DNA of 14,718 nucleotides from Equivita sp045641605 (GTDB lineage: Bacteria; Actinomycetota; Coriobacteriia; Coriobacteriales; Eggerthellaceae): positions 1 to 14,718 of the forward strand of contig JAZUHG010000036.1 in assembly GCA_045641605.1 (NCBI GenBank), read 5' to 3'. The notes beneath the pieces were generated by a model that saw nothing but the letters and a program-made list of their open reading frames with translations, was not told the origin of the DNA and searched no databases. The position numbers and the translations under genes were made by a program. Shown here piece by piece: positions 7,855 to 14,718 of the stretch; position 1 is the stretch's first letter; the number at the start of each line of letters is the position of its first letter.

Positions 7855-7929
7855 TGGGGACGGAGGTACCATCTAGCAGGTACTTTGCTAAATATGTAAA
7901 GTACCTGCTAGATACCACCTCCGTCCCTA
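7855..7929. repeat. Long near-perfect palindrome, REP/MITE-like hairpin
   Basis: Starting ten bases after the galK stop, arms 7857-7886 and 7898-7927 are complementary over 27 of 30 positions, and flanking T-A and G-U pairs at the base take it to 7855-7929. The outer 11 bp (GGGACGGAGGT) and inner 16 bp (ATCTAGCAGGTACTTT) are perfect, separated by a symmetric ACC/ACC internal bulge, with an 11-base loop. There is no U-run after it, so it is not a canonical terminator. The GGGGACGG outer end recalls REP-type palindromes associated with REP-associated tyrosine transposases in Gram-positive bacteria; this link is inference. It separates the galK operon from the secDF operon and could stabilise the galK transcript end. 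Confidence 0.8.
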
Positions 7930-7959
7930 AGAATTCGTGGGTAGTTTTAGTGTTCTTTA

Positions 7960-7968
7960 TGGCACAAT
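7960..7968 (+). promoter_or_regulatory. Possible extended -10 promoter of the secDF operon
   Basis: TGG followed by CACAAT (7963-7968, four of six to the -10 consensus) fits an extended -10 element of the kind seen before the gene at 14540. There is no convincing -35 box. It lies 48 bases before the secDF start, in the only gap (170 bp) upstream of a five-gene block. A good ribosome site, AAAGGATGA, is at 8002-8010. Confidence 0.35.
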
Positions 7969-8015
7969 ATAGGGTTGTTTATATGGTATTTTAGTCAAGT
8001 TAAAGGATGATTTAA

Positions 8016-10685
8016 ATGGCAAAAATTAAAGACGCACGCAAGCGACTTGGAAAGCTAAAGAGAAGTACTCGTCGCAACGTTTGACTACTAATTTTATGTA
8101 CAGTTTTAATTATTGGATCTATTTTCGCTTTTACTCCACCTCAGGAAAAAATCAATCAAGGCCTGGATATTCAGGGTGGTTTAAGTGTTGTTTTGTCTGC
8201 GAAGAGCACTGGCGATGATGCAACTGTTTCTAACGATGATATGGAAAAATCGCGAAGCATTATTGAGCGTCGTGTTAACGCTTTGGGTGCTAGCGAAGCT
8301 GTTGTCCAGCTTCAAGGTCAAGACCAAATTTTGGTTCAAATTCCAGGTATGTCAGATACTCAAGAAGCACTTGAGACAATCGGTAAAACTGGTAAGTTGG
8401 TCTTTGCTCGTCTTGATTCTTTTACCGATGAGGCTGTTAAAGAGAAGATCGAAAATAACCAATACGGCGAAAATTCAACTGTTTCCGATGACTTTGGTGT
8501 TAGCTTCTCAACAGGAGACACTGCCAAATTAAAGGTCAAAGAGGGAACTTACACACCACTTATCACAGGTGAGAATATCGACAATGTTACAGTTGGTAAG
8601 GCTTCGGAGACTTCTTCGGACTATGCTGTAAACCTTAAGCTTGATGGTGAAGGCACATCGGCTTTTGCTGCTGCAACCAAAGAGCTCGCATCAAGCAAGG
8701 GTAAGATTGTAATCATTTTAGATGACGAAGTTCAAAGCGCACCTGCTGTTCAATCAGAAATCACGGGTGGTGAAGTTTCAATCACAGGTGGTTATGACCT
8801 GGATGGCGCTAACCAAATGAAGACTGTTCTTGAATCTGGTTCTTTGCCTGTTAACTTCGAGTTCTTGCAGAGCCAGGTAGTTGGTCCTACACTTGGTCAA
8901 GACGCTTTGAATTCTGGTGTTTTGGTTGCTTTGATTGGTTTGCTTATCGTTATGCTTTACTTGTTATTCTTCTACAAAGGCTTGGGTACCATCACTGCGG
9001 CTGCCATGATTGTTTTTGCAACCATGTATCTTGGAATTTTGGGCTTGTTGAGCCAGCTGGGTTTCTTCAGTCTTTCGCTTTCTGGTATTGCTGGTATCGT
9101 ACTGACCATTGGTATGGCGGCGGATTCTTCGGTTCTAACACTCGAGCGTTTCCGCGAAGAAATCAGGATGGGCCGCACTGTTAAGCAAGCCAGCAAGACT
9201 GGTGTTCACCATGCAATTATGACATCTATCGATGCGGACTCGGTTACACTTGTTTCTGCTCTTGCATTGTTCTTCATTGCAACGGCAACTGTTAAGGGCT
9301 TCGGTTTGACTTTGGCCTTAGGTATTGTTTGCGATATAGTCATGATGCTTATCTTTAAAGCTCCGCTTATTCGTTTGCTTGCTCCTCGTGTTATGGCAAG
9401 AAATCCGAAGTTCTGGGACATCGACGATTCCTTGAAATATGCCGGCGGTGTTGAGAAACTTCTAAACGGAGACGACGAAGAGAAATCCTTTATTGTTAGT
9501 GCCGCCAAAAAGATTAAAGGTCGCTTCATCAAGAAAGACATCAACTTCCTTAAATGGCGCAAGATCTTTTTAACTCTTGCAGCTGGTGCTATGGTCGTGT
9601 GCGTTGCTTTCTTCGGCTTTAAAGGCCTTAACTACTCAATCGAGTTTGTTGGTGGTACTTCGGTTACCTTCCACGGAACTGGCGACGCTCAAATCGAAGA
9701 CATCCGTACGGCTTTTGCCGATGCGGGTGAGCCAGATGCTGTTATCCAAACCACTGTTCAAGATGGTGAGCCTGGCTTCTTAGTTAGGACAACCACAACA
9801 AGTTCGGAGGATGCCACGGCTTCGGCAAAACAGGTTGCCGATAAATTTGGTTGGACAACTTCAAACTTCGAAGTTACAACCATCGGTCCTGACTGAGGAA
9901 CTAGCGTTATTCAAAGCTCCTTGCTTGCATTTTTAGTTTCGATTCTTTTGATTATTATTTATATTGCAATTAGGTTTGAATACAAGATGGGTGTCATGGC
10001 GGTTATTGCTTTGATTCACGATCTTGTTTTGGTTATTGGAATTTACGCGATTGTGGGACGTGAGATTTCTCCAAATACAATTGCTGCTTTGTTGACCATT
10101 TTGGGTTATTCGCTTTACGATACAGTTGTTGTATTTCACCGTATTAACGACAACATGAAGCTTGGCACAGAGAGGTGTAGCTTTATTACAATGGCAAACC
10201 ACTCAATTAACCAGGTTTTTGTTCGTTCACTTAACACAACCATGACATCGCTTATTCCGGTTGTTGCCATGTTATTCTTCGGCGGCGAGACCTTAAAAGA
10301 CTTCGCATTTGCCATGAGTATTGGTCTTGTTTGCGGTGCTTATTCATCCATCGCTATTGCTTGTCCACTTTATTCATGGTGGAAAACTCGCGAGCCAAAG
10401 AATTATCGTTTGATGCGCAAGTTTGGTCCAGACCCAGATTTGTTCTGCTTTGTTGAGCCAAAGACAGCTCATGAGCTAGGTCTGTCTGAGTTTGTTGCAC
10501 CTACTGTCAATAACAGCAAAGAGGAAAGTAAAGCTCCAAAGACAACTGCTGTTAGCGCAGCCGAGAAAGCCGCTCAAAAGGCTAAGGTCGAGAAAGAGCT
10601 TGACTTTAATGCTCCAAAAGTTAAAGCACCAAAGCCTAAAAAAGATAAACGCGTTAAGCGTCCTGTAAAGAAAAATAAGAAATAA
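8016..10685 (+). CDS. secDF: Fused protein-export membrane protein SecDF
   Basis: With TGA as Trp at 8082 and 9894 this is one 889-residue protein joining SecD and SecF, the membrane partners that use the proton gradient to pull proteins out of SecYEG. The first membrane helix starts at VWLLILC (W23 from TGA), followed by the SecD signature GLDIQGGLSVVL (49-60) and the large external domain. The SecD membrane part contains GMAADSSVLTLERFREE (366-382), where the usual DxN is DSS. A second hydrophobic segment starts the SecF half (SIEFVGGT, about 540-547), then GPDWGTSVIQSSL (W627 from TGA, a conserved SecF Trp), HDLVLVIG and GYSLYDTVVVFHRIND (697-712). The C-terminal 50-60 residues form a Lys/Ala/Pro-rich cytoplasmic tail. 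The ATG at 8016 follows a good ribosome site. It heads a five-gene cluster. Confidence 0.94.
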
Positions 10686-10694
10686 GAGGATATT

Positions 10695-12419
10695 ATGTCT
10701 GTTGATATTGAGAAAAGCTACCAGCGTTGACTTAGCAACGCTATTGATGATATGCAAGATGACCTTGCTAATATGTCCGAAGAAGACAAGTTTGAGGCCT
10801 TCAGCACTTCACTTAGTTTTGGCACTGCTGGTCTTCGTGGCTTCCTTCGACCAGGAACTAACGGCATGAACATCTACACGGTTGGCCAAGCTACTCAAGG
10901 CCTCGCAAATTACCTCAAGGCAAATTATAAGAACCCAAGTGTTGCCATTGCTCGCGACTCGCGTAACATGGGTTGGGAATTTGTTAAGGTTTGTGTATGC
11001 GTTTTGGCCGCCAATGGCGTTAAAGCTTATTACTCCGAAGACATCGAAAGCACCCCGGGTTTAAGCTTCTCTGTTCGCGAGCTTCATTGTAGCGCAGGCA
11101 TTTGCATTACGGCTAGCCACAACCCGGCAGAGTATAACGGCTATAAAGCTTATGGTCCTGATGGTTGCCAAATTACAACCAAAGCCGCCAACGCAATTTC
11201 TGCCGAGATCGCCAAAACTGATGTCTTTGACGATGTTAAATTCTTAAACTTCCGTGACGCAAAAGACACAGAGTTTGCAAGTCTTATAGGCCCAGAAGTT
11301 CGTGATGCCTTCATTGATGCTGCCTGTGCTTGCAGTGTTGTTGACGATGAAGAGCAAGCTCAAAAGGACGCAGCAAACCTAAACGTAACTTATACAGCTC
11401 TTCACGGAACTGGCTACCCAGAAGTAATGGAAGCTTTGCAGCGTAACGGTTTTACAGACCTTCATCCTGTTACAGAGCAAGCCGAAGCCGACGGAAATTT
11501 CCCAACGGCAAGTTATCCGAACCCAGAGACTGATGAAGCTTTGGCTCTTGGTCTTGAACAAGCCAAGAAAAACAATTCGGACATTTTGATTGCCACAGAC
11601 CCAGATGCTGACAGGGTTGGTGTTGAGGTTAAGCATGGCAGTGATTATATCCACTTAAACGGAAACGAGATTGGCATTTTGCTATTCAATTACCTTTGCG
11701 AAGCCAGATCTGCCAGGGGAGACGCACTTAATAATTTGGTGATGGTTACAACCATCGTGTCTTCGGATATCGTTGACCAAATTGCAAATTACCACAACAT
11801 TGAAGAGCGACGTGTTCTAACAGGCTTTAAATACATCGGCGAGCAAATCCTTCACTTGGAAGAAGATGACGAGAAGTATCGCTTTATGTTTGGCTTCGAA
11901 GAGAGCTGCGGCTATTTAGCCGGCACTCATGTTCGCGACAAGGATGGAATTAGTGCCTGTCTTTTAATAGCACAAATGGCTGCTATGTATAAAGCACAAG
12001 GCAAGGATCTTGTTGACGTACTTGAAGATATCTACAAACAATTTGGCTACTACAAAAATGGTGTTGTTAGTGTGGAATATCCTGGTGTCGAAGGTCAAGA
12101 AAAAATGGCCGAAGTCCTAGCCAATATTCGCAAAAATCCACCAAAGGAATATTGTGGCAAGAAAGTTGTGGCTTCGAAAGACTACAAAAAAGACAACAAG
12201 ATGCTTGTTCTTAACGGTAATGAGAACTCGCCTGACGAAGCCTTGCCAAAGTCCGATGTTTTGGAATACTCTCTTGAGGGAGGCTCTAAGGTAATTGTTC
12301 GTCCTTCGGGAACAGAGCCTAAAATCAAAGTCTATTGCTTTGCAAATGCAAGTTCCGAGCAGCAAAGTCAATCGCTTCTTGATAAGTTCAAATCTTCTGC
12401 CGAGGATCTACTTTCGTAA
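10695..12419 (+). CDS. pgcA: Phosphohexomutase, alpha-phosphoglucomutase PgcA/PGM2 type
   Basis: This 574-residue enzyme interconverts sugar 1- and 6-phosphates, most likely glucose-1-phosphate and glucose-6-phosphate. The start at 10695 is recovered only if TGA 10728 is Trp, giving SYQRWLSN, the usual YxRWL opening of the family. Next come FGTAGLRG, the phosphoserine loop TASHNP (S141), the metal loop DPDADR (302-307), the sugar loop GFEESCGY (400-407) and the phosphate loop RPSGTEPK (536-543), so all four active-site loops are intact. The ribosome site AAGAGGA overlaps the secDF stop; the spacing to secDF is nine bases. Phosphomannomutase activity is also possible. It would link galactose-derived glucose-1-phosphate to glycolysis, and supply precursors for cell-wall glycans. 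Confidence 0.93.
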
Positions 12420-12421
12420 AT

Positions 12422-12829
12422 ATGGCTGAGGGTTCTGACGTAAAAGAGATCAAAGAGCTTTATAACGAGCTTAGTGAGCTCAGTAAGTTTGTCTTGAAAC
12501 ACGAAGGCAAGGATGCTGTGTGCTCGCTAAACTTTGTTGTCAAAGATGAAATCCAAGAGCTAAACAAAAAATATAGAGACATCGATGCTCCAACAGATGT
12601 CCTCAGCTTCGAAAGCGACATCGAAGGAGACTTGGGCGACATCTTCATTTGTGTTGATGTTGCTGTTCAAAATTCCAAAAACTATTTCACTAGTGTCGAA
12701 AATGAGCTCAAGCTTTTAACCGTCCATGGCTGTCTTCACTTATGCGGCTACGATCACATGACCGACGAAGAAGCCGAAGTCATGGAAGCCAAAGAGGAAG
12801 AGATCCTAGATGAGTGACTCTCAAAATAA
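12422..12829 (+). CDS. ybeY: Endoribonuclease YbeY (rRNA maturation factor)
   Basis: YbeY is a zinc-dependent RNase needed for 16S rRNA processing and ribosome quality control. The metal site HGCLHLCGYDH has His at residues 102, 106 and 112, and the conserved KYRDIDAPTDVLSF segment (50-63) with Arg52 is present. A standard-code reader would stop at TGA 12815; in this genome that codon should be Trp, and the protein gains W-L-S-K before TAA at 12827-12829, giving 135 residues. It is slightly short for the family because the usual first beta strand is missing at the N-terminus, and no upstream start codon fits. It begins two bases after pgcA without a clear ribosome site, suggesting coupled translation, and overlaps era by 20 bases. 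Confidence 0.9.
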
Positions 12830-13718
12830 TTTCAAGAGTGGTTTTGTAACCTTCGTAGGTCGCCCGAATGCGGGGAAGTCCACGCTTTTAAATGCAATTA
12901 TTGGAGACAAGGTTGCCATTACTTCAAACGTTGCTCAAACAACCAGACACAGGATTCGTGGCATCTTAAATAAGCCTAGTATGCAAGCGATTTTTATTGA
13001 TACACCAGGCCTTCATAAGCCAGTTGATGTTTTGGGTCAAGAGCTAAACGAAGGCGTTTTTCAAGCTATTGCCGATTGTGATATTGTTTGCATGCTGATA
13101 GACGCTAGCCAAAAAATAGGTAAGGGCGATGCTTGAGTTGTGGACAAAATTAAAAATCTTAAATGCGCCAAGTTTTGTATCTTAACCAAGACAGACTTGG
13201 TCGACAGCAACACGAAGATGGCTCAAGTCGCAAATGCAGATAAACTAACAAATTGAGATGCTTTAATTTGCTTGAGCGCTGTTAAGAAGTATAACCTAGA
13301 TGCTTTTGTTGAAGAAGTCGAAGGCTTTTTGCCCGAAGGCCCAAAGTGGTTCCCGCAAGATGCCAAGACAGATCAGCCCCTAGAGGTCATGGTTGCCGAA
13401 TATATTCGTGAAAAAATTATTCGAAATGTCTTCGAAGAGGTGCCACACGCAATTGGTTTGGAAGTTGCTGAGCTCGACTTCGATGAGAAAAAGAAACTCT
13501 ACAAAATTTATGCCAAGGCCTACACAGAGAAGGAAAGTCAAAAAGGGATTTTGGTTGGCAAAGATGGCCAAACCATTAAAAAGATATCTATCGAGGCCCG
13601 CGAAGATCTTGAAAAACTCCTGGGAGCAAAAGTTTTTCTAGACTTGGAAGTAAAACTTAAGAAAGACTGGCGACGGGATTATAACCAAGTCCGAAGGTTT
13701 GGATACACGGCAGAATAA
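12810..13718 (+). CDS. era: GTPase Era
   Basis: Era binds 16S rRNA and helps mature the 30S subunit. With TGA as Trp at 13134 (W109) and 13254 (W149) it is a normal 302-residue protein; under the standard code it would appear as two fragments separated by 135 bases. The G1 P-loop is GRPNAGKST (17-25), G3 is DTPG (64-67), and G4 is TKTD (126-129) in place of NKxD. I recall the TKxD form from actinobacterial Era. G5 is around CLSAVK. The C-terminal KH domain contains GILVGKDGQTIKK (about 245-257) and the end LKKDWRRDYNQVRRFGY. ATG lies within the end of ybeY, and TAA overlaps the recO ATG by one base. Confidence 0.95.
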
Positions 13719-14491
13719 TGGCTTCAAAAGACTCCAAAATAAAAGCGATTGTAATTAAGAAGACCAAGCTGTCCGAGACAGACTTGATCATTACCTTTCT
13801 TGCCGAAGACGGAAGTCAGGTGAGAGCTGTTGCTAAAGGTGCGCGCAAGCCAAGTTCGACCTTCGCCTCACGGCTTGAACTTTTTACAAATGTTGAAGTG
13901 CTTCTTGCTCACGGCAAAAACCTTGACATCGTTCGTGAAGCAAAGATTATAAAGCCATACTCTAACATCAGAAAAGACATAGAAAAGACCGTTTGCGCAG
14001 AACCAGCTTGCGAGCTTCTTGTAAAGTCCACGCAGCAAAACCTAATTAGCGAAAATCTTTACCCAATGACCCTCAATTTTTTTGACGAGGTTGAAAAAGT
14101 ACACGACAGCTTCTACTTAAAGGCTCTTTGCACCGCGCATTTAATTAAGGTATGCAGCTTTATTGGATTTAGACCCAGCTTGGCAACCTGTGTCTCATGT
14201 GGCGAAGACATGTCAGGCTCGCTAGAGAACATGAATCTCCAGCTTAATTTTAGCTTCGAAGACGGGGGAGTTGTTTGTCCAGGATGCTCAAGAAAAGTTG
14301 AGACCGAGAAGCTTTCTGCAGCCACAATCAAACTAATTCACGATTTAATTCATACAAAATTCGAAGACATAAAGTTAATGACGGTCAGCGAAGAAACAGT
14401 TGACGAGACTCTTCATTTTTGCAAAAAATGGATACTATTCCATATTGGCACAAGAATGAAAACTCTATCCTTCTACATCAACAATATCTAA
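13718..14491 (+). CDS. recO: DNA repair protein RecO
   Basis: RecO works with RecR to load RecA onto SSB-coated single-stranded DNA in the RecFOR pathway. The 257-residue length is typical. An N-terminal OB fold (IKAIVIKKTKLSETDLIITFL, then VAKGARKPSSTFASRLELF and KNLDIVREAK) is followed by a helical domain and a four-Cys zinc site (C158, C161, C187, C190; CVSC and CPGC). The GARKP and NLDIV segments resemble actinobacterial RecO. Its one Trp is TGG. It starts in a TAATG overlap with era and ends the five-gene cluster that begins at secDF. No terminator is seen after it; a new promoter begins eight bases downstream. Confidence 0.94.
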   Translation: MASKDSKIKAIVIKKTKLSETDLIITFLAEDGSQVRAVAKGARKPSSTFASRLELFTNVEVLLAHGKNLDIVREAKIIKPYSNIRKDIEKTVCAEPACELLVKSTQQNLISENLYPMTLNFFDEVEKVHDSFYLKALCTAHLIKVCSFIGFRPSLATCVSCGEDMSGSLENMNLQLNFSFEDGGVVCPGCSRKVETEKLSAATIKLIHDLIHTKFEDIKLMTVSEETVDETLHFCKKWILFHIGTRMKTLSFYINNI

Positions 14492-14498
14492 TCATGAG

Positions 14499-14507
14499 TG
14501 GTATAAT
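14499..14507 (+). promoter_or_regulatory. Extended -10 promoter of the gene at 14540
   Basis: TGGTATAAT is a perfect extended -10 (TGn plus consensus TATAAT at 14502-14507). The expected -35 position, around 14479-14484 inside the end of recO, shows no match, which is common for extended -10 promoters. The predicted start is near 14514, and the downstream gene has GAGG at 14530-14533, six bases before its ATG. Confidence 0.65.
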
Positions 14508-14539
14508 AATAACTTTAGCAGGCATATTTGAGGCAAGTA

Positions 14540-14718
14540 ATGACCAATAGAGTATGAAACGCAAATATTATAACGAACTCGCTTGCCAACAAGTTGAGCT
14601 GACTTCGCATATCTTGTAACGATATGCTTAATATTTTTGGCTCTTCAGCCGTAACAATTTTTCTATATGAACCAAATGATCAATATAGTTTCTCTGTCTG
14701 GACAGACGCTTACGAATC
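14540..14718 (+). CDS. Unidentified protein, 3'-truncated by the window edge
   Basis: A frame opening at ATG 14540 runs to the end of the window (59 complete codons) if the TGA codons at 14555 and 14600 are Trp. It is supported by its own extended -10 promoter and a GAGG ribosome site at six-base spacing. The N-terminus reads MTNRVWNANIITNSLANKLSW, then LRISCNDMLNIFGSSAVTIF and LYEPNDQYSFSVWTDAYE. The pattern of a helix followed by a xxVTIFLYEP strand and turn vaguely recalls the start of GAF/PAS-type sensory domains, but 59 residues are not enough to assign it, and no family is claimed. It also uses one TGG. It is transcribed separately from the recO cluster. Confidence 0.6.

Noticed and set aside
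7855..7929. Intrinsic terminator of the galK operon
   Set aside because: The stem is much longer than a normal terminator and no U-run follows the 3' arm; the sequence continues as AAGAATTCG.
14554..14619. 21-codon open frame overlapping the last gene in another frame
   Set aside because: It is short, has no ribosome site of its own at proper spacing, and conflicts with the better-supported frame from 14540.
4475..14718. TGA read as glycine (as in Gracilibacteria/Absconditabacteria) or as selenocysteine
   Set aside because: The best-conserved positions (RWGHFRPW, YQRWL, GPDWG, GFWSM) are Trp in the families, not Gly or Cys, and there are too many TGAs in unrelated housekeeping genes for selenocysteine.

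Overview
This window is a fully plus-strand stretch of housekeeping and sugar-uptake genes from a bacterium that reads TGA as tryptophan (translation table 4 style). I found 15 in-frame TGA codons in seven genes. Most fall where the protein families carry tryptophan: the RWGxFRPW motif of a GPH sugar symporter, YxRWL at the start of a phosphohexomutase, and GPxWG in SecF. No gene here needs TGA as a stop; the complete genes end in TAA or TAG. TGG is still used (about 24 codons by my count), so the reassignment is a mixed TGG/TGA state. Under the standard code, secDF, era, the symporter, the methyltransferase and ybeY would all look broken or truncated; under the TGA=Trp code they are intact.

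Organism: probably Gram-positive-like and possibly actinobacterial (Coriobacteriia-like), but this is tentative. Pointers are the TKxD form of the Era G4 motif, the RecO sequence, the Lys/Ala-rich tails of TatA and a fused SecDF, and the pgcA-ybeY-era-recO order. A classical Mollicute is unlikely because TatA is present and the GC content looks to be in the low-to-mid 40s by eye.

Layout. (1) 1-1730: 3' part of pheT. (2) 1731-2122: a 392-bp intergenic region with a striking array of five 28-bp elements, two inverted and three direct, at exactly 51-bp steps around a centre at 1890, followed by a promoter. (3) 2123-2446: tatA. (4) 2519-5179: greA-lysS-methyltransferase, overlapping genes in one operon. 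(5) 5180-7845: a promoter, then a GPH-type galactoside/galactose symporter and galK, overlapping by one base; this is an uptake-and-phosphorylation pair. (6) 7855-7929: a long near-perfect hairpin resembling a REP-type mobile palindrome. (7) 8016-14491: secDF-pgcA-ybeY-era-recO, tightly packed or overlapping. (8) 14499-14718: an extended -10 promoter and the 5' end of an unidentified gene that runs off the window and also uses TGA as Trp.

Working together: the symporter and GalK deliver galactose-1-phosphate, and PgcA further downstream connects glucose-1-phosphate to glycolysis (galT and galE are not in the window). SecDF and TatA belong to two export routes. PheT, LysS, GreA, YbeY and Era serve translation and transcription, and RecO serves recombination repair.
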